DNA from: Crenarchaeota archaeon 13_1_40CM_3_52_17 | Lineage (GTDB): Archaea > Thermoproteota > Bathyarchaeia > 40CM-2-53-6 | Direction: 5' to 3' | Assembly: GCA_001918745.1 (NCBI GenBank) | Contig: MNGN01000061.1 | Location: 1-43,434, forward strand | DNA length: 43,434 nt | Shown: positions 24,065 to 31,344 of the stretch, in pieces | How the letters are laid out: every line of letters begins with the position of its first letter | Position numbering within the stretch: position 1 is the stretch's first letter | The notes under the pieces: model-generated | Databases searched by the model: none | What the model saw: only the letters and a program-made list of their open reading frames with translations | What the model was told of the DNA's origin: nothing | Program-made: the position numbers and the translations under genes

Positions 24065-25635
24065 CGTAGAAGCCGAATGATCGAACCTACAGTACGGTCC
24101 GGCTTCGACCCTTTGGCCTGGATTCCAATGACTTTCAGCTGTCGGGTTGCTTTTGCAAGCTCCTTTCCAAGTGCCACTCCGTAGTCTCCCTCTGAGACCA
24201 GGAAAACCTGCTTCGGCGATAGTCGTTTGACCCATGCGTCGACCTGCTCTGCTCTCTGCTTGTACATTATCGGGTCATGACTGTCAAAGCTTTCGGTCTG
24301 AGCTAGAGGAAAGGTCTCATCAAGTTCCATTGGCACTGGTCCGAATGGGATTGTATAGAAGCAGATAGACACGTTTGACCTGTTTGCGAGCTTACTGACT
24401 ATGGGCAGGTTTCGCGGGTCTTCGTGATAGGGTCTTCTCCAGCGGCCGGCTAAGAGAACAACAGCCTTCCTCCGTTCTACCGGAACCCGCGCCCTCCTGA
24501 CATTGAAGCGGACCATCTCGGGCCGACTATCGCTTGCCTCGCCAAAATGGGAGATTCCACGAGGCTTTACGGTAGGAGTGAACCGTTCCAAAAAAGAAGA
24601 ATGATGAATGATCTTCGCGAGGAATTTCTTGAAGGCTGGGTTTGCGTAAGTCCGATGTTCGAGAAGATCCCAGAGATGGCCCGTTCTGATCGCTTCTCGA
24701 ATCCGGCGCAGCTCAGAGAAGCAGGCGAGAAGGTTGTGTTTTGACAGGAGTCGCTCCCTTTCGGGCTGATCAAGACGTCGCATCTCCGCCGGAGTAGTTC
24801 TGTCACAGACCCTGCACATGCAGGAGAATTCTTCGATCTCGGCCAGTTCCTGGGTCCCTTCGGAGGTGAGGTATCTGCCTGTCCGAGCGTAGAGCGCGTA
24901 TGCAGCTGAATCGAACATGTCGCAACCCAGAGCGACGATGAATGGGAACATGGCAGGATGACCTGCGCCAAACAGGTGCAACGGCCGCGAGTGAGGGAGA
25001 CCTTTCTTGGCAGCGACTATCATATCCACTAGAACGTCGAAGCGCTGGGCCTCCATCAATTCCGTAGGGCTGCCGAGCGCGTAGATTGAGAATGGTCGCT
25101 TTCCCATCTCCAAAGCGGACCGGGCGACTTCTTTGATGTGGACTCCGCCCTGGACTGGACCTACCCAGAGGATATCCTTCCGTTTGATTCGCTTGAGAGC
25201 TTCATCTGCTCTACGAACTGTCTCGTCAACAGTCCATCCGGCCCGCCTTGCATCGCTGTGAAAGCCGGTTGGAAAATCAAGAATCACACCGATGTCTGTG
25301 CCAATCTTCTCTTGGTAAGCAACGATCTCCGCGGGCTTCACGCCTACGTGTCCATACTCGAGAATCTGGTACGCCCCGGAATCTGTGGCCACTGTCTCCT
25401 TGAAATCTAGGGTACCATGAACGTCCTTCGGCGGCTGACCCGGCCGAGCTCTTTTCAAGAGATAGGCGTTCGTCATTATCGCTCTTATGCCTGCCTCGCG
25501 AAAGAATTTTGGATCAATGATCGGAAGGTTCGGGTCCACGACGGGAAACATGTGAGGTGTCTGAAAGCTACCGCTCTTGGTGGTCAGTGTTCCAATTCTG
25601 CCGAGAAGATCTTTGCCCTGTACCTGAAAGGACAA
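24061..25635 (-). CDS. tgtA: Archaeosine tRNA-guanine transglycosylase
   Basis: 524 residues. It exchanges guanine-15 in the D loop of tRNAs for preQ0, the first tRNA-bound step toward archaeosine. The TIM-barrel catalytic half shows TPHMFPVVDPN, ATDSGAYQILEYG, VILDFPTGFHSD and VGPVQGGVHIKE. The zinc site is FSCMCRVCD plus a downstream His (KHNLL). The C-terminal half (about 375-524) has the domain that in archaea links TGT to tRNA or to ArcS (VVLLAGRWRRPY...), but I do not see an obvious PUA domain. Start TTG at 25635. It ends the Sm/zinc-ribbon/Fap7 gene run. Confidence 0.93.
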   Translation of the reverse strand: MSFQVQGKDLLGRIGTLTTKSGSFQTPHMFPVVDPNLPIIDPKFFREAGIRAIMTNAYLLKRARPGQPPKDVHGTLDFKETVATDSGAYQILEYGHVGVKPAEIVAYQEKIGTDIGVILDFPTGFHSDARRAGWTVDETVRRADEALKRIKRKDILWVGPVQGGVHIKEVARSALEMGKRPFSIYALGSPTELMEAQRFDVLVDMIVAAKKGLPHSRPLHLFGAGHPAMFPFIVALGCDMFDSAAYALYARTGRYLTSEGTQELAEIEEFSCMCRVCDRTTPAEMRRLDQPERERLLSKHNLLACFSELRRIREAIRTGHLWDLLEHRTYANPAFKKFLAKIIHHSSFLERFTPTVKPRGISHFGEASDSRPEMVRFNVRRARVPVERRKAVVLLAGRWRRPYHEDPRNLPIVSKLANRSNVSICFYTIPFGPVPMELDETFPLAQTESFDSHDPIMYKQRAEQVDAWVKRLSPKQVFLVSEGDYGVALGKELAKATRQLKVIGIQAKGSKPDRTVGSIIRLLR

Positions 25636-25643
25636 AACGGGAT

Positions 25644-26045
25644 TTAGGCCTTGACGCCTTTTTCCCTCATGAACTCGTCGAAGACTCTCTGAACCCGCTC
25701 AGCCGCAGGACCAGTGCCCTCGATGATACCCCTCTCATTAACCCGGATCCTGTCCATCACAACGATCACTCCTGCATCATCCATCACACGTACCATTCTT
25801 GGAAAGACCCGTTCAAGCCTCTCGCCGAGACTCTGAAGATCGAATGGCTTTTCAAAACTAGAAATCTGGAGAATGGTGTCACCGTTCAGGAACACCTTGT
25901 GGATATCGCCAGCGTCCGACTTCGCGTTTGTGAGGCAGACGCTAAGGGTGTCAGTATCAACGCCGGTCAGTGTGCCGATGAAGGTTTTTCCCTGCGTGGT
26001 CAAGACGCTAACGTGCTTTTGGAGAAGGTTCGAGAGTTCCTCCAT
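25644..26045 (-). CDS. Sm-like archaeal protein with C-terminal domain (SmAP3-like)
   Basis: 133 residues. The N-terminal 60 residues are an Sm fold: LLQKHVSVLTTQGKTFIGTLTGVDTDTLSVCL (Sm1) and HKVFLNGDTILQIS (Sm2-like). The rest (DLQSLGERLERVFPRMVRVMDDAGVIVVMDRIRVNE) is the extra domain of SmAP3-type proteins. Sm proteins form rings that bind U-rich RNA. It lies 8 bases upstream of tgtA and is transcribed with it. Start ATG at 26045. Confidence 0.85.
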   Translation of the reverse strand: MEELSNLLQKHVSVLTTQGKTFIGTLTGVDTDTLSVCLTNAKSDAGDIHKVFLNGDTILQISSFEKPFDLQSLGERLERVFPRMVRVMDDAGVIVVMDRIRVNERGIIEGTGPAAERVQRVFDEFMREKGVKA

Positions 26046-26112
26046 GAATTTCCGGCCCGCAGTTGAAGACAGTTTATCCAGGCACCTTAGCAGCGTGCGG
26101 ACCCGGAGACCG

Positions 26113-26337
26113 CTATATCACCTTTGGTTCAGACAAGGTTGTTCTCGGCATCTTCAGCTCTGCTACGATAGCTCTCGCTTCTCTCGCGTCTTTAGCAGAG
26201 GCGAGGATAGGCAGATCGAGAATCTCAAACCGTCGAGAGCATTGAGAGCAAGTCTTGCTCTTGTTCCTAGAGTCAGCAATTTGATGCGTGTGGCAACGCG
26301 GGCATTTGATAATCCAGAACCTCTCCTTCTCAGTCAT
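26113..26337 (-). CDS. Small zinc-ribbon protein (DUF1922-like)
   Basis: 74 residues. Zinc ribbon CPRCHTHQIA...CSQCSRRFEI (Cys at about 12, 15, 30, 33) with a basic patch between the knuckles, then a helix with KDAREARAIVAEL. I assign it to the DUF1922 type by pattern. It probably binds nucleic acid or a translation partner. Its ATG (26337) overlaps the stop of the Fap7-like gene by 4 bases. Confidence 0.7.
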   Translation of the reverse strand: MTEKERFWIIKCPRCHTHQIADSRNKSKTCSQCSRRFEILDLPILASAKDAREARAIVAELKMPRTTLSEPKVI

Positions 26338-26903
26338 AGTGTTCTCTCCAACTCTAGCGGATCGTAACGAGCAAGCCAGTTTACCACTCCTGACCTGCGT
26401 ACTCTACCAGTTGACAATGCTTGCATTGCCTCCCAATAGACTGCGCCGGCTGACTTTCGAGTAGTGTCAATCTCATACACCTTCCGAGGTCCGAAGAGAA
26501 AACGAGATTCTTGAAGGCAAACGTCTAGTATCTCTGCCTCGGTGTTTTCCCACGCTTTCCGTCTGGTCCATCCTCTCGCTCGAAGTCGCTTATAGAGGAC
26601 AAGTGGGTCCAGGCGAAGGACCAGGGCCAATTTAACCGAAGCTTTGGGAAGAAACCTTCCAATTAGATGTGTTGGTAGAACAATTCTCTCGGATGATCGC
26701 GACAACGCTTCCAGTCGCTTTCGAAGCTTCCCTTCATCGACTACGTATGTTTTCCTAGCTTTGTCAAAGCGGGTGTAGAGTCTCTCTTTCCTTACCAGAT
26801 TGCCCAGTTCGACGAGTTTGAAGCCTGACTTTCGGGAGAGATTCCTGGCCAGCACGGTTTTTCCGACTCCAGGCGTGCCGGTTATGAGTATGATGCTGGC
26901 CAA
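26334..26903 (-). CDS. Fap7/AK6-like adenylate kinase-type NTPase
   Basis: 189 residues. P-loop GTPGVGKTVLAR at about residues 8-19, lid-like RARGWTRRKAWENTEAEILDVCLQES and EIDTT near 147. This matches archaeal Fap7/AK6, which in eukaryotes helps the last step of small-subunit maturation and works with uS11. Start TTG at 26903, 13 bases beyond the end of the tRNA-Glu gene; tRNA and mRNA may be made as one transcript. Downstream it is coupled to the zinc-ribbon gene. Confidence 0.85.
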   Translation of the reverse strand: MASIILITGTPGVGKTVLARNLSRKSGFKLVELGNLVRKERLYTRFDKARKTYVVDEGKLRKRLEALSRSSERIVLPTHLIGRFLPKASVKLALVLRLDPLVLYKRLRARGWTRRKAWENTEAEILDVCLQESRFLFGPRKVYEIDTTRKSAGAVYWEAMQALSTGRVRRSGVVNWLARYDPLELERTL

Positions 26904-26916
26904 GTTTGTGGTCTAG

Positions 26917-27027
26917 TGCTCCGGCCGGGACATTCAGGCTCTTTGGAGCCTTTTGAACCCGGGTCGCCGGATCGAGAGTCCGGCATACTTTCGGCCAAAC
27001 TTGTGGACCGGGCTATACTACCGGAGC
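26917..27027 (-). tRNA. Cryptic tRNA-Glu(CUC) with D-loop and T-loop introns
   Basis: On the minus strand the acceptor GCTCCGG (27027-27021) pairs with CCGGAGC (26924-26918), then discriminator A; no CCA is encoded. The D region starts TAGTATAGCCCGG, the anticodon arm is CCGGA CTCTCGA TCCGG (anticodon CTC), and the T arm CCGGG TTCAAA^T CCCGG is interrupted after position 59. The T-loop intron (26931-26951, 21 nt) is a textbook bulge-helix-bulge: central TTCA/TGAA, inner hairpin GGCTC/GAGCC, bulges AA^A and TG^T. A 15-nt D-loop intron (about 26990-27004; central CGGT/GCCG) completes it. The spliced product is 75 nt, a normal tRNA-Glu. Confidence 0.88.
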
Positions 27028-27118
27028 AAGGGCTCCCAGAAAATATGTTTCAGTTAAGGATTGTCGTTTTCTCGAATTTGATTCCAGCCTTGACTCATGG
27101 AGACTCTTTCGTCAATCA

Positions 27119-27292
27119 TCAACCGAGATACCGACGCAATAGGAATGCCGCAATGAACACCAACAACACAAGCACTATCGTCGCCGCTAGTGCAATCTTC
27201 TGCCGGTTTGTTAGTGGTTTCCCACTCGGTGGGGGGCGCGGAGGGGCGTAGGTAGGGGGAATGGAGTTGAAAATGACAAGCCTAATTCTCAC
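27119..27292 (-). CDS. Small proline-rich tail-anchored membrane protein
   Basis: 57 residues from GTG at 27292 (TTG at 27325 would give 68). A proline-rich stretch PPTYAPPRPPPSGKP precedes a single strongly hydrophobic C-terminal helix ALAATIVLVLLVFIAAFLL and a basic end RRYLG. The topology is a tail anchor with the proline segment in the cytoplasm. No family is recognised. It lies between the thermosome gene and tRNA-Glu on the same strand. Confidence 0.5.
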   Translation of the reverse strand: MRIRLVIFNSIPPTYAPPRPPPSGKPLTNRQKIALAATIVLVLLVFIAAFLLRRYLG

Positions 27293-27443
27293 CTGCCATG
27301 GTTTCTGACGAGACAGACTGGTCAAGAAGACTCGGGAGAAATCAATCGCATCCTAGCCATGACGATAGAGTATTGAAGGGGAAGCCAAGAGCCCCCATCA
27401 TGTAGATGCGCTCAGCAGTCTGAGCTTTTCTTCTGCCGGATAA

Positions 27444-29060
27444 TTAATCCGGAGGCGGGCCGCCTTTCGGTGGAGGAGGCGGTTTCGCGGCTGCGATTAC
27501 GTCGTCGATTCTCAGTATCATGGATGCGACTTCTACTGCGGATCCGATCGCGTGTTCCTTGACCTTTACCGGCTCCAGTACTCCCTCTTTCCACATATCG
27601 GAGACTTGACCAGTATGAACGTTGATTCCGCTCCAAAGCCCCTTGTTTTCGTGAGCTGCTCGTAAAGCTACGAGGATCTCGATTTGTTCGAGGCCTGCGT
27701 TGTCGGATAAGGTTCGCGGAATGGACTCTAGAGAATCCGCAAAAGCCTCGATAGCTAGCTGTTCTCTTCCACCTATCTTCGGCGCTAGATCTCGGATTCT
27801 TTTCGCCAACTCGATCTCAATTGCACCGCCACCTGCAACTATCTTGTTCTTCTTGACAACATCAATAATGACCGAGAGGGCATCTTTGAGGGCTCTCTCC
27901 GCTTCGTCAACCAGCCTTTCCAGACCCGCTCTAATCAGGATGCTAACGGACTTCGGGTCTTTCGAGTCTTCGATGAACACCATCTTATCGTCACCTACCT
28001 TTCGCTCTTCAACAAGACCAGCGAACCCCAGATCCGCGCTGCGAATGTCTTCCAGGTTGGTGATTATTCGAGCACCAGTTGCTCTCGATAGTTTCTCGAT
28101 GTCTGACTTTTTGATTCTTCTAGCAGCCAATATTCCATTCTTGGCCATGAATGACTGAGCTACTTCGTCGATTCCTTTCTGACAGAGGACAACGTTTGCA
28201 CCGGACTTTTTGATCTTCTCGACCATGTCCTTCATCAGCTTTGTCTCCTCGTCGAGGAAGGACTGCATCTGTTGCGGGTTACTGATCTTGATTTCAGCAC
28301 TAAACTCGGTCTTCTCAATCTCAAGCGGCGTATCCAAGAGCGCGATCTTCGCTTTCTCAATCCTCTTCGGCATTCCCGGATGGACGACTTCCTTGTCCAC
28401 AATAACGCCCTTGATCAGTGCGGTGTCAAGGAGGCTCTTGCCCTCCTTCTTCACCAGCTGAATATTCTCGATGTCGGCAGAGAAGGCATCACCCCTCTTC
28501 TCAATAACATGGTTAACCGCCTCAACCGCAATATTCGCAAAGTGTTCCGTCGCCCCTCCAAGGGACTTCCCGCGCATCGCAGTCACCGCGATCTTCCGAA
28601 GCGTCTCAGTGTCTTTTAGATCAACGGGTTTTCCGAGCTCGTTTAGAATCTCACGCGCCTTCTCAGCGGCCTTTTTGAACCCAGCGTTAATCACGGTCGG
28701 ATGCAAACCCTTGTCGAGCAAAAGCTCGGCCCGCTTCAGTAGCTCTCCTGCAAGGACTACGACTGATGTGGTTCCATCACCCACTTCATCGTCTTGGGTC
28801 TTCGCTATCTCAACGAGCATCTTAGCGGCAGGATGCTGAACATCTAACTCGTCAAGTACTGTGGCTCCATCGCTTGTCACGGTAACATCACCGAGGCTGT
28901 CGACCAACATCTTGTCCATGCCCCGTGGCCCGAGGGTTGTTTTTACAACTTCAGAGACGATCCTTGCGGCACTAATATTGCTCCTCTGGGCATCCTTCCC
29001 ACGATTACGGTTAGAGCCTTCTTTCAGAATCAAGACTTGTTGGTTAGCAAGATACGACAT
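27444..29060 (-). CDS. Thermosome subunit (group II chaperonin)
   Basis: 538 residues, the usual size. It forms the two-ring ATP-driven protein-folding chamber. Motifs: [15 protein letters not shown] (nucleotide site), [11 protein letters not shown], the catalytic [19 protein letters not shown] (about 90-108), the apical domain with helical protrusion (about 200-350), and [12 protein letters not shown]. The tail is proline/glycine-rich ([12 protein letters not shown]) rather than the common GGM tail of many archaea. Start ATG at 29060 with TATA at 29101-29110. Which paralogue (alpha or beta) cannot be said. Confidence 0.95.
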   Translation of the reverse strand: MSYLANQQVLILKEGSNRNRGKDAQRSNISAARIVSEVVKTTLGPRGMDKMLVDSLGDVTVTSDGATVLDELDVQHPAAKMLVEIAKTQDDEVGDGTTSVVVLAGELLKRAELLLDKGLHPTVINAGFKKAAEKAREILNELGKPVDLKDTETLRKIAVTAMRGKSLGGATEHFANIAVEAVNHVIEKRGDAFSADIENIQLVKKEGKSLLDTALIKGVIVDKEVVHPGMPKRIEKAKIALLDTPLEIEKTEFSAEIKISNPQQMQSFLDEETKLMKDMVEKIKKSGANVVLCQKGIDEVAQSFMAKNGILAARRIKKSDIEKLSRATGARIITNLEDIRSADLGFAGLVEERKVGDDKMVFIEDSKDPKSVSILIRAGLERLVDEAERALKDALSVIIDVVKKNKIVAGGGAIEIELAKRIRDLAPKIGGREQLAIEAFADSLESIPRTLSDNAGLEQIEILVALRAAHENKGLWSGINVHTGQVSDMWKEGVLEPVKVKEHAIGSAVEVASMILRIDDVIAAAKPPPPPKGGPPPD

Positions 29061-29100
29061 TTACTCTTAGCACTCAGAAAGAGGCACCGGCGGAGTTGCG

Positions 29101-29110
29101 AATAAAAACC
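29101..29110 (-). promoter_or_regulatory. TATA box of the thermosome gene
   Basis: Minus strand GGTTTTTATT, preceded by the purine/pyrimidine context AGATAA; transcription would begin near 29080, 20 bases before the ATG. It is the best-formed A/T box in this intergenic gap. Confidence 0.6.
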
Positions 29111-29138
29111 TTATCTTAAGTGTGGGCGAGTTTTAGGG

Positions 29139-29360
29139 CTATTCCTTCTGTATACGCTTGACAGCGAGACGTATATCCTCTGATCTGACTGTTTTTCGCC
29201 CTGCGTGCGTTGCTAGTTCCAGAGCTTCCTTTCCCACCCGTATGGCGAACTCTTCAACCACTTTTCTTAGTTCTTCCGCCGCATCGTCCCCTATTCGCCC
29301 GGCCCCGCCCCGTTTTATGAGCCGATGCACGGCAGCGGTTGATATCTCGCTCTCTCCCAA
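29139..29360 (-). CDS. Archaeal histone (HMf family)
   Basis: 73 residues with a complete three-helix histone fold: ISTAAVHRLIKRGGAGRIGDDAAEELRKVVEEFAIRVGKEALELATHAGRKTVRSEDIRLAVKRI. The loop residues RI-D and the C-terminal TVRSEDI are diagnostic, and the core length is normal without tails. It wraps DNA as dimers or longer hypernucleosomes. Start TTG at 29360, only about 9 bases after the inferred transcription start (TATA 29391-29400), so the mRNA is nearly leaderless. Confidence 0.93.
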   Translation of the reverse strand: MGESEISTAAVHRLIKRGGAGRIGDDAAEELRKVVEEFAIRVGKEALELATHAGRKTVRSEDIRLAVKRIQKE

Positions 29361-29390
29361 GGAAGGGACCGATTTCGGTTCCCAACCAGA

Positions 29391-29440
29391 CTATAAAAGC
29401 GTTAGTCGAACGTTCTGGCGCTTTCGCGCCAATATTTAAA
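29391..29440. promoter_or_regulatory. Divergent promoters of histone and S17e with central palindrome
   Basis: GCTTTTATAG on the minus strand (29391-29400) serves the histone gene; ATATTTAAAA on the plus strand (29432-29441) serves S17e. Between them lies a perfect palindrome TGGCGC-TTTC-GCGCCA (29416-29431) touching the S17e TATA box. Such placement would allow one factor to control both genes; its identity is unknown. Confidence 0.55.
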
Positions 29441-29480
29441 AGTCCAGCAGAGGGTCCGCGGTCTTCTCGGATGTGTTAGC

Positions 29481-29723
29481 GTGGGAAAAGTTCGGATAGC
29501 CGCGGTTAAGAAAGTGTCGAGAGAACTCGTCGCTCGGTATCCGGACAAGTTCAGCAAGAATTATGAAGAAAACAAGGTCGCCTTAGCGGTACTTGTCGAT
29601 GCAAGGACTAAACGACTTAGAAACAGAATCGTCGGTTATGTCACTCGGCTAAAGATAGTTGAAGCGAAACGCGCAGCCGCTCCCGGTGAAATTGGACCCG
29701 AAGGACCAGACGACCAAGCATAG
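29481..29723 (+). CDS. rps17e: Small-subunit ribosomal protein eS17 (S17e)
   Basis: 80 residues. N-terminal GKVRIAAVKKVSRELVARYPDKFSKNYEENK is the S17e signature, followed by RLRNRIVGYVTRL. It is an archaeal/eukaryotic-specific 30S protein. A short acidic C-terminal tail (GPEGPDDQA) is extra. Start GTG at 29481, about 20 bases after the inferred transcript start. The SerK-like gene follows 20 bases later. Confidence 0.92.
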   Translation: MGKVRIAAVKKVSRELVARYPDKFSKNYEENKVALAVLVDARTKRLRNRIVGYVTRLKIVEAKRAAAPGEIGPEGPDDQA

Positions 29724-29743
29724 TACGCTGGCCTAGCAGCCTC

Positions 29744-30598
29744 TTGGAAGCCCACTCTTCCCTGAAAGGCTATTCGATCGCCGGCGGCAGAATACCTATT
29801 CTCATCTCGCTAAGAAAGACTTCAGATCTCAAGCCACATGAAGAGACAGTCGCTGAAGACCTGAAAAGACTTGTTGACGCTCTGAGAGAGAACCCGGTCT
29901 TGCGACACCCAATCATCGCAGACCGGAGAACGGGAATCGTTCTTGATGGAACGCACCGATTGGCCGCAATAAAACAGCTGGAGTGCAACTTCATCCCCTC
30001 TGCATTGGTGGAGTACGACGACCCACAAATCACAATAGAAAGATGGTTCAGGCAATTTTCAGGATCAAACGTTCGAAATCTTGAGAACGACCTTAAGCAA
30101 CTAGGTCCCAAGGAAGTGAGCCAGGACGAATGCGAGAAGGGACTTTCGAAAAGGCGATTTTATGCGACTGTCGAGAAATCTACGTCCTGCTTGGCCTTCG
30201 CGGCTCGCAGTCAGAATTCCTGGGAAATGGCTCAAGACTCCCAAGGTATAGAGATGGCTGCTCGAAGACATGGTGTCAACATCGCTTATCAAGATAACAG
30301 GGACACGAAACCGGAAGACCCCGAGAACCTTATCATGTCAACAATCAAGATTGAGAAAAAAGAAGTCGCGGAGACTGTTAAGAAAGGAAAGTTGTTCCCG
30401 CCAAAATCCACACGCCATCTAGTCCCGTCAAGACCACTGGGGGGAGGCGTCCCAATCGATTGGCTACAAGCCGCCGATTTTTCAGAAGCGCAATCCCGAT
30501 ATCAAGAATACATCCGATCTAGAAAGGTTAAACGGCTTCCCGAGGGATCGCTGGTCGGGAGTAGACGTTACTTAGAAGAGGTTTTCCTGTTTGAATGA
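29744..30598 (+). CDS. SerK-like (ParB/sulfiredoxin-fold) kinase
   Basis: 284 residues. The N-terminal region shows the ParB/Srx-like nucleotide-binding pattern used by archaeal free-serine kinase SerK: LKPHEETVAEDLKRLVDAL, then HPIIADRRTGIVLDGTHRLAAIKQL (the DGTHR motif). The later FPPKSTRHLVP also fits. SerK phosphorylates L-serine to O-phosphoserine for cysteine synthesis. The assignment is by pattern; a plain ParB-like DNA-binding role cannot be excluded. Start TTG at 29744. The stop overlaps a ubiquitin-like gene, hinting at sulfur metabolism. Confidence 0.65.
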   Translation: MEAHSSLKGYSIAGGRIPILISLRKTSDLKPHEETVAEDLKRLVDALRENPVLRHPIIADRRTGIVLDGTHRLAAIKQLECNFIPSALVEYDDPQITIERWFRQFSGSNVRNLENDLKQLGPKEVSQDECEKGLSKRRFYATVEKSTSCLAFAARSQNSWEMAQDSQGIEMAARRHGVNIAYQDNRDTKPEDPENLIMSTIKIEKKEVAETVKKGKLFPPKSTRHLVPSRPLGGGVPIDWLQAADFSEAQSRYQEYIRSRKVKRLPEGSLVGSRRYLEEVFLFE

Positions 30599-30908
30599 AC
30601 CGTTGTCCGTGCCTGCTGATGTTATTCCGGTTAGACTCATTGGAGTCCTCGGCTCGGCAGCGGGAAACAGGGAAATCATGCTCCGGGCTCGGATTATTCT
30701 GACCGTCCAAGAACTAATCTCTGCGTTATTGAAGACCGTCGGCAACAAGTTTTTCAGGGAACTCTTAGTCGATGCTGGAACGGACGATCCTCGGTCGAAC
30801 GTGATCATCTTGTTGAATGATCAGGACTGCAATATTTTCGACGGTCTAAAAACCCAGATCGAGCCTGGAACGAAGGTTACGATTATTCCAGTGGCGCACG
30901 GCGGCTAG
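30591..30908 (+). CDS. Ubiquitin-like sulfur carrier / small archaeal modifier (MoaD/Urm1-like)
   Basis: 105 residues of a beta-grasp fold ending in Gly-Gly (PVAHGG), the hallmark of activated sulfur carriers and SAMPs. Segments VPADVIPVRLIGVLGSAAGN, LTVQELISALLKTVG and the DPRSNVIILLNDQD...KTQIEPGTKVTIIPVAHGG end resemble MoaD and eukaryotic Urm1 (which ends HGG). It may supply sulfur for tRNA thiolation or molybdopterin, or be attached to proteins. Start TTG 30591 overlaps the SerK-like stop; GTG 30609 is an alternative. The end overlaps convergent L38e by 4 bases. Confidence 0.82.
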   Translation: MNEPLSVPADVIPVRLIGVLGSAAGNREIMLRARIILTVQELISALLKTVGNKFFRELLVDAGTDDPRSNVIILLNDQDCNIFDGLKTQIEPGTKVTIIPVAHGG

Positions 30909-31099
30909 ACTTCGACTATCTCACATTTTAGTCGCTTGATGACGTCATCGGCCCGTTCCACTTTCACCTTGTGGGTGTAGAGCTGACGAGGAGTCCGAAG
31001 CTTCAGCTTAACCAGGTCCTTTGCTCGCTTTACCCGGCATTCCAATGCTCCTTCAGACAGGCTAACGAATTGATCTGCGCTTGTGATTTCCGACGGCAT
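30905..31099 (-). CDS. rpl38e: Large-subunit ribosomal protein eL38 (L38e)
   Basis: 64 residues: ALECRVKRAKDLVKLKLRTPRQLYTHKV is an almost exact L38e core, with C-terminal VIKRLKCEIVEV. This protein is limited to eukaryotes and some TACK/Asgard archaea, which supports the lineage inference. Start ATG at 31099, about 14 bases past the inferred transcript start (TATA 31135-31142). Confidence 0.92.
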   Translation of the reverse strand: MPSEITSADQFVSLSEGALECRVKRAKDLVKLKLRTPRQLYTHKVKVERADDVIKRLKCEIVEV

Positions 31100-31134
31100 C
31101 TCTCAGACCTTGACAGTGGCTTCTCGACGTCTCG

Positions 31135-31142
31135 CTATAAAC
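31135..31142 (-). promoter_or_regulatory. TATA box of the L38e gene
   Basis: GTTTATAG on the minus strand, about 36 bases before the ATG. Its presence inside a short minus-strand frame (31103-31213) is the reason that frame is not annotated as a gene. Confidence 0.55.
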
Positions 31143-31220
31143 GGTTCGCCTTCATAGGATCCTGATTGAACCCGGTCGGATTGTTCTTGCCCCTTTTTCC
31201 AAGCATTCTTTTTCATGGCG

Positions 31221-31262
31221 CCCCCGGGGGGGGTGATTTCCAGCGTTCCGCCCTTCACGAAA
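31221..31262 (+). repeat. GC-palindrome repeat, copy 2
   Basis: C5-G8 palindrome, TGATTTCCAGCG, then CCGCCCTTCACGAAA, matching copy 1 at 13374-13421 in order and orientation. A further pairing CCAGCG (31240-31245) with CGCTGG (31278-31283) could extend a hairpin here. Non-coding setting between L38e and the YchF-like gene. Confidence 0.6.
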
Positions 31263-31300
31263 GCCACCAACCTAAGCCGCTGGAGTAGGAAATCCATGAG

Positions 31301-31310
31301 CTATAATACC
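31301..31310 (+). promoter_or_regulatory. TATA box of the YchF-like GTPase gene
   Basis: CTATAATACC, about 40 bases before the TTG start at 31345, giving a leader near 12-15 nt. Confidence 0.5.
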
Positions 31311-31344
31311 AAGCCAGCCCGAACACCCTATCCGTGATTCTTGG

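Noticed and set aside
31103-31213. Small basic minus-strand frame just upstream of L38e
   Set aside because: The L38e TATA box (31135-31142) lies inside it and the expected transcript would start after most of the frame; no family resemblance.
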